DNA from: Sutcliffiella horikoshii
Lineage (GTDB): Bacteria; Bacillota; Bacilli; Bacillales; Bacillaceae_I
Direction of reading: 5' to 3'
Length of the DNA: 64,000 nt
NCBI RefSeq assembly: GCF_008180725.1
Contig: NZ_VTEV01000008.1
Location: 104,151-168,150 of the forward strand
The translations under genes were made by a program, and so were the position numbers. Below the pieces are notes generated by a model. It had not been told where the DNA came from. It saw nothing but the letters and a program-made list of their open reading frames with translations, and did not search any database. Positions 17,698 through 26,413 of this stretch are shown piece by piece (the stretch's first letter is position 1; every line of letters begins with the position of its first letter).

Positions 17698-18521
17698 TGT
17701 TCCTGTAATATTTGCGCAATAGAACCGCAGATTTGAATGTCTTTTAGGTTGAGGCCGGAGGTGATGAATTGTAGGCTGAGTTCTGGTCGCAGGCCTGTTA
17801 TGATTGGTGTAATGCCGATTAGTTTGAGAGATCGAATCAGTAGATCCATGGTGTGCAGAACTGTTTCGTCTAACCGATAAACACCTGAAAAATCAATGAT
17901 AAGGTTGGATATTGCAAGGTTCTTGCTTTTTTCCAGTGTTTCTTCTATCAATATTCCAGCGCGAACCTCATCAATTTCTCCCACAAGTGGCAGTACCCCT
18001 AACCCTTTTTGTAAAGGGACTATTGGAATGGATAGTCGAATGTAGGAAGCCTTTGTTTCTATCAATTTCTGTTCAGTAGCAATAGAGAAGGCATGACTGA
18101 ATCCATAGACAATAATATTGAAGATTTCATCTATTAGAATAAAAATATCTGTAATCTGGTTCATGTTAAGCCCATCTTGGAGACCTTCCCTTTGAATAAA
18201 GGCCCATAGACATTTTTTATATAACGTCATATTAGAAAGTGTTTCTTCAAGTGATCCGCCAGACTTCACAGATATGAATCCTACAGATTCTCCCCATTCT
18301 TTGGCACGGTCTAAGACTTTATTTTCAGGGTCTTGGACATATTCGCCCAAAAATACTACTAATATTCCAAAGATTTCCTTTATCTGAAACTCAATGGATT
18401 CCTCTCGATAATGCGGTACATTAGGATAAGCATTTTGAATTTCCAATAGCATGCTGGCAGCGACTTCATTCTGCGAATCTATTAATTTTTGACCTATAAG
18501 GTAGTGGGACGTCTTAGTCAT
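17694..18521 (-). CDS. RsbR-like stressosome protein with C-terminal STAS domain
   Basis: 275 residues. The C-terminal ~115 residues form a STAS domain: IVPLQKGLGVLPLVGEIDE, the typical first strands, then NLIIDFSGVYRLDETVLHTM, where the family phospho-acceptor Thr/Ser lies just after the Asp, and a last helix. The N-terminal ~140 residues are helical, as in RsbR paralogues, whose N-domain has a non-haem globin fold. RsbR proteins build the stressosome that releases RsbT to activate sigma B. No rsbS or rsbT is adjacent, so this is an orphan paralogue. Confidence 0.82.
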   Translation of the reverse strand: MTKTSHYLIGQKLIDSQNEVAASMLLEIQNAYPNVPHYREESIEFQIKEIFGILVVFLGEYVQDPENKVLDRAKEWGESVGFISVKSGGSLEETLSNMTLYKKCLWAFIQREGLQDGLNMNQITDIFILIDEIFNIIVYGFSHAFSIATEQKLIETKASYIRLSIPIVPLQKGLGVLPLVGEIDEVRAGILIEETLEKSKNLAISNLIIDFSGVYRLDETVLHTMDLLIRSLKLIGITPIITGLRPELSLQFITSGLNLKDIQICGSIAQILQEQ

Positions 18522-18688
18522 GGTAAGATCCTTTCTTAATTCCAGTTGTACTTTATTATCTATTTTAATTTAAAGTCCAAAAGATGTATATCTTTTACTA
18601 GGTAAGAATAGGAAATAAGCAGTATTTTTGGCTAATTGTCCTAAAAAGAGGTATAATTTTTTAATATTGAATTTATAGGAGTGTTAAT

Positions 18689-19591
18689 ATGGAAAGAGTT
18701 CAGTTAGCAGAAGATGTTTCCCTGTCTAGAATTGTTCATGGAATGTGGCGTTTGAATGATTGGGGTTACAGCAATGCAGAGGTTGTGGATTTTATAGAAG
18801 ACTGTTTGGATCTAGGCGTTACGAGCTTTGATCATGCAGATATCTACGGTAATTACACAGTGGAAGAGAAATTTGGCGAAGCACTAACGTTAAAGCCATC
18901 CTTAAGAGAAAAGATTGAAATAGTGACAAAGTGTGGAATCAAGTTGATTTCCTCCAATAGACCGGAGCATAAAATCAAATATTATGATACAGGCAAAGAG
19001 CACATCATTCAATCTGCAGAACGATCATTAATAAATTTCCAAACAGACTATATTGATGTCTTATTAATACATAGACCAGACCCAATGATGGATCCAAGTG
19101 AAGTGGCTGAGGCATTCACTCAGTTAAAAAGAGAAGGAAAGGTAAAACGTTTTGGCGTATCCAACTTTGCTCCTTCACAATTTAAGCTGCTCAACTCCTA
19201 CTTAGACGAACCGTTGGTGACAAATCAAATTGAAATTGCGGCTACTCATTTGGAACACTTTGAAAAAGGTACTATCGAACAGTGTCAAATGGATCGAATT
19301 TCTCCAATGGCATGGTCGCCTCTAGGCGGAGGAAGTATCTTCACTAGTACAGATGACAATGTTAGTCGAGTGAGAAATGTGTTAGAGAAAATACAAGGTG
19401 AAACTGGTGCAACATCCATGGACCAGGTTCTATATGCTTGGTTATTAACGCACCCTGCTAAAATTATTCCGATAGTTGGCTCAGGAAAGATAGAAAGAGT
19501 GAAGTCGGCGGTTTCATCATTGAATATCGAACTTTCTAAACAGCAGTGGTTTGAAATTTTAGAAGCGTCTAAAGGAAAAGAAGTAGATTAA
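18689..19591 (+). CDS. Aldo/keto reductase, YdhF-like
   Basis: 300 residues forming one TIM-barrel AKR domain. NADPH-dependent carbonyl reduction is expected. Catalytic tetrad: Asp and Tyr in FDHADIYGNYTVE, Lys in TKCGIKL, His in VLLIHRPDP. KRFGVSNFAPSQ and the C-terminal PIVGSGKIERVKSAV bind the cofactor phosphate. It resembles the YdhF group (oxidoreductases of Gram-negative and Bacillus species with unknown natural substrate). The ribosome site TAGGAGTGTTAAT precedes ATG. It is monocistronic and ends in a strong terminator. Confidence 0.88.
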   Translation: MERVQLAEDVSLSRIVHGMWRLNDWGYSNAEVVDFIEDCLDLGVTSFDHADIYGNYTVEEKFGEALTLKPSLREKIEIVTKCGIKLISSNRPEHKIKYYDTGKEHIIQSAERSLINFQTDYIDVLLIHRPDPMMDPSEVAEAFTQLKREGKVKRFGVSNFAPSQFKLLNSYLDEPLVTNQIEIAATHLEHFEKGTIEQCQMDRISPMAWSPLGGGSIFTSTDDNVSRVRNVLEKIQGETGATSMDQVLYAWLLTHPAKIIPIVGSGKIERVKSAVSSLNIELSKQQWFEILEASKGKEVD

Positions 19592-19612
19592 CTTTCATTA
19601 TATTTTAATAAT

Positions 19613-19642
19613 AAAAAACCAGGACGATTGTCCTGGTTTTTT
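19613..19642. terminator. Terminator after the aldo/keto reductase gene
   Basis: AAAAAACCAGGAC / GTCCTGGTTTTTT with a GATT tetraloop; suited to both convergent genes. Confidence 0.92.
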
Positions 19643-19677
19643 ATGTAGGTAATAACCATAATTTGGCTTTTATTCCA

Positions 19678-19908
19678 CTAAAATTTTAACTGGTTGTTTC
19701 GTTTTTTCATATGTTTTTTATAGATATCCGAAAAAAACATCATTCCTATAAAACCAAAAATCAAATAGGATAAATTAAAATACAATGCTGGATCAATTCT
19801 AATATGATCGCCACCGGCAGCAACCTTAATTATTTGATAAGAGTCCAAAGCCAGTTTTGCAACAATAAGAACAAATATTGCTACGATTACCCTCCATAGT
19901 AGTTTCAT
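19678..19908 (-). CDS. Small two-span membrane protein, unknown
   Basis: 76 residues with membrane segments at about residues 5-25 and 43-63, a loop containing AAGGDHIRIDPALY, and a basic C-terminus (KKHMKKRNNQLKF). The start is supported by GGAGGGGTTTAA. No known family. It is transcribed alone. Confidence 0.6.
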   Translation of the reverse strand: MKLLWRVIVAIFVLIVAKLALDSYQIIKVAAGGDHIRIDPALYFNLSYLIFGFIGMMFFSDIYKKHMKKRNNQLKF

Positions 19909-20217
19909 TTAAACCCCTCCATTAATTGCATGAAAAATTTTCTATTTGTAAATGCTATAAAAGTTAAAATAATGGGTAATTAAAAATAGAAATCAGTTGT
20001 TAAATATATCAAATTTTTAAAAGTAAAACAACCCGACTTTCGGTCTTTTTATTGTGTATTATAACAGGTGTAAGGAAAATGGTCTATCATAAATCACTTT
20101 ACATAAATAAAAATACGCCGTAGAATGAAAAAAGTCGCCTTTTGTCGATTCAAAGGGGAAGTCTCCAATGTTTGAAGAGAGAAATTTTATTAGTATAACA
20201 AAAGGGAGGATTTCGAT
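19909..20217. other. Leader/promoter region of the DAACS transporter gene
   Basis: About 310 bp without a recognised gene. A 17-codon frame (ATG 20168, TGA 20219) has its stop overlapping the GTG start of the transporter in ATGTGA, which would allow translational coupling, but its ribosome site is weak. A short hairpin-like CCGACTTTCGG near 20032 is followed by TCTTTTT. Nothing else could be supported. Confidence 0.3.
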
Positions 20218-21474
20218 GTGAAAATGACATTGACGAAGAAAATAATTATTGGTCTTATCTTAGGTATTCTAGTTGGTCTTGCATTAAATGTTTATGCACC
20301 ATCTTTATTTGAACCATTAGATACATATTTGTTCCAACCACTAGGGAAAATCTTTTTAAACCTCATTACAATGCTGGTTGTTCCAATCGTACTAATCTCT
20401 ATTACTCTAGGAGTGGTAGGACTTGGGGATACGAAAAAGCTTGGTAGTATCGGTCTGAAAACCATTCTTTTCTTCCTTATCACAACTTGTATTGCCATTA
20501 CCATCGGACTTACACTTGCTTCCGTTATTCAACCAGGCCTTGCCGGTGACTTTGAAAGTATGTTAGTTGATGAATTGGCTGAAGAGGATACACCTGAAAA
20601 AGCTCCCCCGGTTATGGAAACATTATTAAACATTATTCCAACAAATCCAATTAAAGCAATGGCAGAAGGGGAAATGCTGCAAATTATTTCATTTTCCGTC
20701 TTACTTGGATTTGCCATCAATGCTTTAGGTGAAAAAGCGGGTAAGGTAAAAACTTTGCTTGAACAAGCGAATGATATCGTAATGCTGCTAGTAAATATCG
20801 TAATTAAAACAGCTCCTTATGGGGCATTCGGTTTAATTGCCTCAGCAGTTGGCGGACTGGGGTTAGATGCTATCAAAGCAATGGGAGCATACTTTTTAGT
20901 CGTCATTTTAGCCTTATTTATACATTTCTTCGTCACATATGGAATTGCATTATTCTTACTCGGAAAAATCAATCCAATTATTTTCTTTAAACGATTTATT
21001 CCTGCTATGAGTGTCGCTTTTAGTACATCAAGTAGTAACGCAACATTACCGATGTCCATGGATGTCGCTCAAGAAAACCTGGGTGTGCCAAAAAGGATCA
21101 GTAGCTTCGTACAACCATTGGGTGCAACTATTAATATGGATGGCACGGCAATCATGCAAGGTGTTGCCACCGTGTTTATTGCTCAAGTGTACGGTATTGA
21201 TTTAACTTTGACACAGCTTCTGACGGTCGTTGGCTTAGCTGTTGTGGCGAGTATCGGTACAGCTGGTGTTCCAGGGGTAGGGTTCATCCTTCTTGCCATG
21301 GTACTAGGACAGGTCGGCCTTCCGGTTGAAGGAATTGCCTTAATATTAGGTATAGACCGTTTACTAGATATGACTAGAACAGCTGTCAATATTACTGGAG
21401 ATGCCGCTTGTGCTTATATTGTGGCAAGATCTGAAGATGGAGAAGTTAAAATACCTAAAGAACAAAGAATATAA
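20218..21474 (+). CDS. Glutamate/dicarboxylate:cation symporter (DAACS family)
   Basis: 418 residues from a GTG at 20218 (AAGGGAGG eight bp upstream; an ATG two codons later is also possible). Eight membrane segments plus two hairpins are expected. Family motifs: the serine-rich tip FSTSSSNATLPMSM near residue 270 and NMDGTAIMQGVATVFIAQ near residue 305, which bind cation and substrate, then the last helix with DRLLDMTRTAVNITGDAACA. This matches GltT/GltP-type carriers importing glutamate, aspartate or C4-dicarboxylates with Na+ or H+. Exact substrate is not decided by sequence. Confidence 0.9.
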   Translation: MKMTLTKKIIIGLILGILVGLALNVYAPSLFEPLDTYLFQPLGKIFLNLITMLVVPIVLISITLGVVGLGDTKKLGSIGLKTILFFLITTCIAITIGLTLASVIQPGLAGDFESMLVDELAEEDTPEKAPPVMETLLNIIPTNPIKAMAEGEMLQIISFSVLLGFAINALGEKAGKVKTLLEQANDIVMLLVNIVIKTAPYGAFGLIASAVGGLGLDAIKAMGAYFLVVILALFIHFFVTYGIALFLLGKINPIIFFKRFIPAMSVAFSTSSSNATLPMSMDVAQENLGVPKRISSFVQPLGATINMDGTAIMQGVATVFIAQVYGIDLTLTQLLTVVGLAVVASIGTAGVPGVGFILLAMVLGQVGLPVEGIALILGIDRLLDMTRTAVNITGDAACAYIVARSEDGEVKIPKEQRI

Positions 21475-21476
21475 AT

Positions 21477-21518
21477 CAAAAGCCATTCCAGATAGAAAAT
21501 TTGGAATGGCTTTTTTTT
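21477..21518. terminator. Terminator between convergent DAACS and SMR genes
   Basis: AAAAGCCATTCCA / TGGAATGGCTTTT stem, ~11-nt loop, eight T residues on the plus side. Confidence 0.9.
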
Positions 21519-21831
21519 ATTGTGCTAACTTCAGACCAACAACACCGATTATGATCAATGAAAGCAAAAAAATGCGAATTCTATCTTTAGATTCATGAAA
21601 GAAAATCATTCCAAGAAGTACACTGCCCGCCGAACCTATTCCCGTCCAGACAGCATAAGCAGTTCCCATTGGTATTTCTTTTAAGGCAAGGGAAAGAAAA
21701 TAAAAGCTAGACAAGCCAATTACAACAAAACAAATAGAAGGAATAAGTCTTTTGAAACCTTCTGCTAATTTTAGTGATGCAACTGCCCCAATTTCACAAA
21801 TGCCAGCTATAGTAAGAAAAATCCATGCCAA
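21517..21831 (-). CDS. SMR-family efflux protein, second subunit of a pair
   Basis: 104 residues with four membrane helices, the standard SMR length. The essential membrane Glu lies in the first helix (IAGICEIGAVASLK) and the packing motif AYAVWTGIGSAGSVLLGMIFF in the third. These proteins work as dimers exchanging protons for cationic drugs or guanidinium. Its stop precedes the terminator and its start is 1 bp after the partner gene at 21833, so the two subunits are translated together and probably form an antiparallel heterodimer, as in YkkCD-type pairs. Confidence 0.88.
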   Translation of the reverse strand: MAWIFLTIAGICEIGAVASLKLAEGFKRLIPSICFVVIGLSSFYFLSLALKEIPMGTAYAVWTGIGSAGSVLLGMIFFHESKDRIRIFLLSLIIIGVVGLKLAQ

Positions 21832-21832
21832 T

Positions 21833-22189
21833 CTATTTCCCCTCCTCTAACACTTCTGTTTCGGTTGTTTCATCAGAAGTAGTCATTTTCAATCCAATAA
21901 TTCCAATTAACATAAGACTAAGAAAAAACAATTTGAAGGGACTTGCTGACTCTCCAAAATATAATATCCCTACAATTGCGGTCCCTGCTGCACCTAGTCC
22001 TGTGAAAATGGCATATGCAGTCCCTATAGGCAAATATTTTAATGACTTAGAAAACAAGTAGAAACTAATTGCTAATGTAATCAGGGTTATTATACTTGGT
22101 GTTAGAACAGTGAATCCTTCGGAATACCTTAGTCCTATTACCCAAATAATTTCTAGTAGACCTGCGATAAAAATAAGTATCCATTGCAT
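21833..22189 (-). CDS. SMR-family efflux protein, first subunit of a pair
   Basis: 118 residues, four membrane helices plus a ~14-residue acidic tail (SDETTETEVLEEGK). The conserved Glu is in AGLLEIIWVIGLRYSEGF and the third-helix motif is AYAIFTGLGAAGTAIVGILYF. The extra tail distinguishes the two subunits. It starts 2 bp after the tetR-family stop. Unlike ykkCD in B. subtilis, no guanidine riboswitch is visible; control appears to come from the TetR protein. Confidence 0.88.
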   Translation of the reverse strand: MQWILIFIAGLLEIIWVIGLRYSEGFTVLTPSIITLITLAISFYLFSKSLKYLPIGTAYAIFTGLGAAGTAIVGILYFGESASPFKLFFLSLMLIGIIGLKMTTSDETTETEVLEEGK

Positions 22190-22191
22190 GG

Positions 22192-22785
22192 CTACCTTCC
22201 TCCTATCTCAGTTGCTTTCCAAAAATGTTCAAAAGCATGCTCGACTTTCTTGTCGAATTCAGAACTTGAATATAAGAAACGTTGAACAAACAATCCATCA
22301 ATTAAGCAATAATATGCATCAATTAGAGGTTCCAATGGTTGTGGCGGCACTTCACCAATGTGTTGTCCTTTTGTAAAGATTTTAGACAAAATATCAGTTG
22401 TATAGATTTCTGTTTGAAGAAATTGTTCATGGATGGATGAACGAAATTTTTCTTCTGGGAAAAGAAGAGTCCGTTTATACAATAGACCCAATGTTTCATC
22501 TTTCCAGAAATCTACCATATTAATTAGAAAACGATACAACAATGCTCTTGTCGTATTCGACTCCAACTCGGCGGAATCAATTGTGACACGTTTGACAAAA
22601 TGGTCCATCAGGTCTTGCAGAATGGTTATATACAGATCATCTTTATTTTTGAAATGAGCATACAGAGAAGGCTTTTTTATACCAACTAGTGATGCTACCT
22701 CATTTAAAGATGTACCAAAATATCCTTTTTGAGCAAAAAGCTGAAGTGCGTGCTGCTTTATGCGATCGGCTGTGGAACTAGACAT
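22192..22785 (-). CDS. TetR-family repressor of the SMR pump operon
   Basis: 197 residues. The N-terminal HTH is typical: RIKQHALQLFAQKGYFGTSL, then EVASLVGIKKPSLYAHFKNKDDLY. The C-terminal ligand domain is helical. It is the first gene of a three-gene unit with the two SMR subunits (2-bp spacing), so it probably represses its own operon and responds to a toxic cation. A palindrome 28 bp upstream of its start is a likely operator. Confidence 0.9.
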   Translation of the reverse strand: MSSSTADRIKQHALQLFAQKGYFGTSLNEVASLVGIKKPSLYAHFKNKDDLYITILQDLMDHFVKRVTIDSAELESNTTRALLYRFLINMVDFWKDETLGLLYKRTLLFPEEKFRSSIHEQFLQTEIYTTDILSKIFTKGQHIGEVPPQPLEPLIDAYYCLIDGLFVQRFLYSSSEFDKKVEHAFEHFWKATEIGGR

Positions 22786-22812
22786 TATTGTTTTCCCTCC
22801 TAAGTCTTAACT

Positions 22813-22830
22813 ACCTACCGTTCGTTAGGT
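22813..22830 (-). promoter_or_regulatory. Probable TetR operator
   Basis: ACCTACCGTTCGTTAGGT is an 18-bp near-perfect palindrome (two mismatches), just upstream of the TetR start. Its size and form are typical of TetR-family operators. Confidence 0.6.
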
Positions 22831-22932
22831 TGGTCATGACACATATTATATGATAGCTAACCCAAAAAATCAATGTGTTTTATTTTGGACAAAATGGGTA
22901 CTTATTAGGTAAGAGATGAGGGAGGAATTGAT

Positions 22933-23088
22933 GTGAATAAGAGGTTGAAGGCCAAGTTGGAGAAGAGGCAGGCGCTATTTAAATCCCAGACAGAGCATAG
23001 AGCCATTGGGAAAACAGAGCGTTTAGCAGCCTCACGACAAGGAGCTAAAAGCAATACACATCGACTCACAACCAGAGAATCACAATAA
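22933..23088 (+). CDS. 51-residue very basic protein, unknown
   Basis: A GTG at 22933 follows GAGGGAGGAATTGAT, an excellent ribosome site. The product begins MNKRLKAKLEKRQALFKSQT and is rich in Lys, Arg and Gln with no hydrophobic segment, pointing to a small nucleic-acid-binding or spore-core type protein. A terminator follows 5 bp after the stop. No homologue is recognised. Confidence 0.6.
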   Translation: MNKRLKAKLEKRQALFKSQTEHRAIGKTERLAASRQGAKSNTHRLTTRESQ

Positions 23089-23092
23089 CAAA

Positions 23093-23127
23093 AACACACC
23101 GCAGTTAACTGTGGTGTGTTGCTTTTT
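23093..23127. terminator. Terminator between convergent small genes
   Basis: CACACCGCAGTTAACTGTGGTGTG is nearly one continuous palindrome with a TTAA centre, followed by TTGCTTTTT. Confidence 0.85.
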
Positions 23128-23150
23128 AAATAGTCTATCTCTTTAATGTA

Positions 23151-23600
23151 TCACACGCATTGGAAAGAACGAATTCGATTAGAGTCTATTCCGAAATACA
23201 TCCAAGTAAAGAAGAACCAGCGATAACCAGCGACAGACCTTCTTCCAATAAAGGTAGGATAAAACCAGAATTGCTCCCCATTATTTAACCGAACCCATGT
23301 ATAGCGGTATAAACATCCATAGAATGCACCTGGATCCACTGCCAATGCTGTTGGTCCACCTGGTGCGCCGAAACTAGCGGTTTGGGGTGGTGGAGTAGAT
23401 GGTGGTGGTCCTGGTGGTGGGCCACTTCCGGGACCTCCACCAGGTGCTCCGCCAGGCGGTCCAAATCCAGGGCCTCCACCAGGTCCACCCGGTGGTCCAA
23501 ATCCAGGAGGTCCACCAGAAGGCGGCCCAAAACCAGGTCCTTGACCGCCACCGGGAGGCGGTCCGAATGGCGGAAAACTAAGTTGACGATAAGGATACAT
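23151..23600 (-). CDS. Pro/Gly-rich low-complexity protein, possible spore or cell-surface protein
   Basis: 149 residues from the ATG at 23600, chosen because GAAGGGAGCAATCCT precedes it; the longer frame runs into the usp gene. After MYPYRQLSFPPFGPPPGGGQ comes a ~60-residue tract of GPP/GGP/FGPP repeats, then an aromatic C-terminal ~60 residues (QFWFYPTFIGRRSVAGYRWF) with two Cys. The layout, a Gly-Pro linker followed by a Trp/Tyr/Phe-rich domain, resembles small coat or exosporium-linked proteins of Bacilli. No signal peptide is visible. The function is unknown. Confidence 0.6.
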   Translation of the reverse strand: MYPYRQLSFPPFGPPPGGGQGPGFGPPSGGPPGFGPPGGPGGGPGFGPPGGAPGGGPGSGPPPGPPPSTPPPQTASFGAPGGPTALAVDPGAFYGCLYRYTWVRLNNGEQFWFYPTFIGRRSVAGYRWFFFTWMYFGIDSNRIRSFQCV

Positions 23601-23734
23601 AGGATTGCTCCCTTCTAATAAATTCTCTATACGGTATGCAGGCGCCCAGAGGTTGGTGAATTTTTTATTACCATAAAAAATATCAGATTCCAAAGCGGAA
23701 CCTGATAGATAGAAAGCAACATATATATTTATGC

Positions 23735-24250
23735 CTATTTTGCAATCAGTACTGGACAATTAGCAGTATTCGTAACTTTATCACTTACACTCCCAAGTAT
23801 CAATTTCTTTAATCCTCCAAGCCCTCTACTTCCTATAATAATTAGGTCATTTTCATTTGTGTCGGCATAGTTGCAAATAGTTTTTGCAGGATCTCCTTGC
23901 ATCACTTCGACTGGTGCCTCCACTCTTTCTTGGGCTAATAAGGAATGCACTTCGCTAAGTGATTGCGAGATGTAATCTTCATCGGCAGTAGCAACACGCT
24001 GCTGACTCGGTACCGTTTCTTTCACATTATTTGTATAAATATTCAATCCATCCACATTGCCCATTCCTCCTGCAGGTAGTGTGTCAGGTCTTGTAGCTGG
24101 TATTGGGACATTTACAGATGTTTCTTCTAAGACATGTAAGATGGTAAGGTGTGAGTGTAGCTTTTTTTTCATATCTATCCCCATTTGCACTGCTTTCAAG
24201 CTGCTCTTGGAACCGTCATAAGCAATTAGGATATTAGTGAAAGTTTCCAT
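23735..24250 (-). CDS. Universal stress protein, UspA family
   Basis: 171 residues with the alpha/beta USP fold. ILIAYDGSKSSLKAVQMGID opens the nucleotide site and GSRGLGGLKKLILGSVSDKV carries the G-2x-G-9x-G-S/T motif for ATP binding, so this is an ATP-binding member. The insertion around residues 50-85 is longer than usual. A role in general stress survival is known for the family, while the specific function is unknown. Ribosome site GGAGACGATGGAGA. It is transcribed alone. Confidence 0.88.
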   Translation of the reverse strand: METFTNILIAYDGSKSSLKAVQMGIDMKKKLHSHLTILHVLEETSVNVPIPATRPDTLPAGGMGNVDGLNIYTNNVKETVPSQQRVATADEDYISQSLSEVHSLLAQERVEAPVEVMQGDPAKTICNYADTNENDLIIIGSRGLGGLKKLILGSVSDKVTNTANCPVLIAK

Positions 24251-24364
24251 TCTCCATCGTCTCCTTTTCCATTATTTTAAGTAAGTTTATTGTTGTAAAT
24301 TAAGTACCCTAAGCAACAACTTTTAAAACTAGAAAGAAGTGATGGAAAACATGCCAAACTTATT

Positions 24365-26083
24365 CTACTTAGCTTGAATGGGAATATGCTCAAACTTTCT
24401 TACATCAAAAAGTCCTGTATCAGTCAACTTCAATTCCGGGATAACAGGAAGACTTAAAAAAGATAGTGCTACAAAAGGGTTAAAGCTTTTTTGACTTCCA
24501 ATGAGGTGAAGGGCTTCGTGAAGCTCTTTTAGAGAAGAAAGAGTATTTTCTGTAGTCAAATTGGCCATCAAACCCGAAATCTCTAAGGGCAATGAGGCTA
24601 CTACTTTTTCCTCACAAACAACCACCAAGCCTCCATTAATCTGTTCCATTGCCTTGACTGCAACTAACATATCTTCATCACTGGTGCCAACTGTAACAAT
24701 ATTATGAGAGTCATGTGCTACGGTAGATGCTATTGCTCCATTCTTTATCTGAAACCCTTTAACGATACCAAGACCAACATGCCCAAGACATTTATGTCTT
24801 TCAATTACTGCAAGTTTTAATTGATCATTATCAATGCTTGAAATAAATTCCCCTTTATAGGTTGTGACAGTTTCTTTTATGTGCTTGGTAACAAGGCTGT
24901 TGGGGATGATTTCTATCATGTTGCATGGTTGATCGGTTCTCACACTTATTTTTAGGTCATCCTTATTAATAGGTTTCATATTTACAGAGTCCTGTAGGAG
25001 ATTTGGAACAGGAATAGGTGAGAATGGGCCTTTTCCTTTTGTTATTATGCCGTTCTTATAGACATCTTTGATAGTGAAGTTCTCAAGGTTATCGATGAAT
25101 AATAAATCTGCACGATACCCTGGTGCAACCGCGCCTCGATCCGTTAATGAAAAACATTCTGCAGCATTCAAAGTAGCGATTTGAATGGCTAGCAGAGGGT
25201 CAAGTCCTTCCTGAATGGAGATGCGGACATTATGGTCAATGCTACCTTCGTTTACTAAGTCATCAAGGTGTTTATCGTCTGTACAGAATAGGAAACGTCT
25301 TGCATTTCGTTCATTTACAAGAGGGATCAAGGCTCTAACGTCTTTCGCGACAGTTCCTTCCCGCATCATGACATACATTCCCCGCTTAAGTCTTTCCTTT
25401 GCTTCTTGTGCTGTGACGCATTCATGATCAGTTTTTATGTTGGCGGATGCGTAAATATTTATGTCTTCAGGAGCAAGTCCTGCGCCATGTCCATCGATTT
25501 TTTTGTTAATCCTAGATGCTTGTGTCAATTTTGCTATCATGGCTGCGTTACCGTCACGGACTGCAGGGAAATCCATCACTTCGGCCAAACCTATAACTCT
25601 GTCATGTTCGTATAATGGAGCAAGGTCTTCTGCTTGAATGGAGGCTCCATTATGCTCAAAGGATGTAGCGGGGACACAAGAAGGTAGCATGAAGAATACA
25701 TCAACTGGGGCCTTCTCAGTGGCATCTAGCATAAATTGTATCCCGGCAGTACCACTTACATTTGCAATTTCATGAGGATCAGTCACAATGGTTGTGACTC
25801 CATGTTCTAATATTGTCTGGGTGAAATGGTATGGATGTATCATAGAAGATTCCATATGTACATGACCATCAATAAGGCCAGGACAAATGAATGCGCCGTT
25901 AGCATCTACCTCTTCAATCCCCTCATATTGGCCTAAGCCGATAATCATGCCGTCATTAATGGCAATGTCTGCTTCTATTATCTCTAAATTAAATACATCT
26001 ATTATTCTCCCGTTTTTAATAACAAGGTCTGCTTTCTTCTTTTTTGCTGCTGCTTTTATCATAGATTCTAAGTTTAATGTCAT
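24365..26083 (-). CDS. adeC: Adenine deaminase
   Basis: 572 residues from the ATG at 26083 (GGAGGG six bp upstream); the frame extends into leader RNA but without a ribosome site. The enzyme converts adenine to hypoxanthine and ammonia in purine salvage. Amidohydrolase metal ligands are present: GLIDGHVHMESSM, the Glu/His of TDPHEIANVSG, GHGAGL, TDHECVTAQEA, and the aspartate in CTDDKHLDDL. The C-terminal domain (about residues 390-570) has the extra beta domain of bacterial AdeC. The upstream guanine-class riboswitch and terminator control it, so its hypoxanthine product feeds the same effector pool. Confidence 0.93.
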   Translation of the reverse strand: MTLNLESMIKAAAKKKKADLVIKNGRIIDVFNLEIIEADIAINDGMIIGLGQYEGIEEVDANGAFICPGLIDGHVHMESSMIHPYHFTQTILEHGVTTIVTDPHEIANVSGTAGIQFMLDATEKAPVDVFFMLPSCVPATSFEHNGASIQAEDLAPLYEHDRVIGLAEVMDFPAVRDGNAAMIAKLTQASRINKKIDGHGAGLAPEDINIYASANIKTDHECVTAQEAKERLKRGMYVMMREGTVAKDVRALIPLVNERNARRFLFCTDDKHLDDLVNEGSIDHNVRISIQEGLDPLLAIQIATLNAAECFSLTDRGAVAPGYRADLLFIDNLENFTIKDVYKNGIITKGKGPFSPIPVPNLLQDSVNMKPINKDDLKISVRTDQPCNMIEIIPNSLVTKHIKETVTTYKGEFISSIDNDQLKLAVIERHKCLGHVGLGIVKGFQIKNGAIASTVAHDSHNIVTVGTSDEDMLVAVKAMEQINGGLVVVCEEKVVASLPLEISGLMANLTTENTLSSLKELHEALHLIGSQKSFNPFVALSFLSLPVIPELKLTDTGLFDVRKFEHIPIQAK

Positions 26084-26094
26084 TTTTTTCCCTC

Positions 26095-26130
26095 CAAAAT
26101 AGATAAAACTCCAAGCAATAACTTGGAGTT
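26095..26130 (-). terminator. Riboswitch-controlled terminator before adeC
   Basis: AACTCCAAG / CTTGGAGTT with a TTATTG loop, followed by TTATCTATTTT on the minus strand. A second perfect hairpin, CTCTTATTG / CAATAAGAG at 26164-26187, lies between it and the aptamer. Confidence 0.85.
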
Positions 26131-26197
26131 CGACCATGGAGAATACCCCTTAATCTTTTAGCACTCTTATTGGTGTTACAATAAGAGGGTGGGAATT

Positions 26198-26264
26198 CTC
26201 GTAGTCAAACTCTTTACGGTAGTTTGGTAGAAACTTATGGACCATATCTCCAAGATTATACGAG
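26198..26264 (-). promoter_or_regulatory. Purine riboswitch, guanine class, upstream of adenine deaminase
   Basis: Minus strand: closing helix CTCG / CGAG, TATAAT, GATATGG, AAGTTTCTACC, CCGTAAA and TTTGACTACGAG. The key pyrimidine in GA-Y-TA is C, the guanine-class base, although the gene acts on adenine. Binding by hypoxanthine or guanine would switch off the enzyme that makes more hypoxanthine: product-type feedback. Confidence 0.94.
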
Positions 26265-26413
26265 TAGTTCTAAATGAGTATTTTTCCCATTATAGTGGGG
26301 TGGAGGAATTAACGTCAAGTCTCTAGTTATAGCCGGAAAATTTCGAATATGAGAATAGGGGTTCACTTTTGTTGAAAAAGGGTATGTAATAGTGTTTAAG
26401 TTGGAGGAATGGT

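Noticed and set aside
20168..20221. 17-codon upstream ORF coupled to the DAACS gene
   Set aside because: The overlap ATGTGA is suggestive, but the ribosome site is weak and there is nothing else to support it; kept only as a note in the leader entry.
23285..23618. Several ORFs opposite or out of frame with the Pro/Gly-rich gene
   Set aside because: They come from the GC-rich repeat in other frames; the minus-strand frame with GAAGGGAGC before ATG is the real one.
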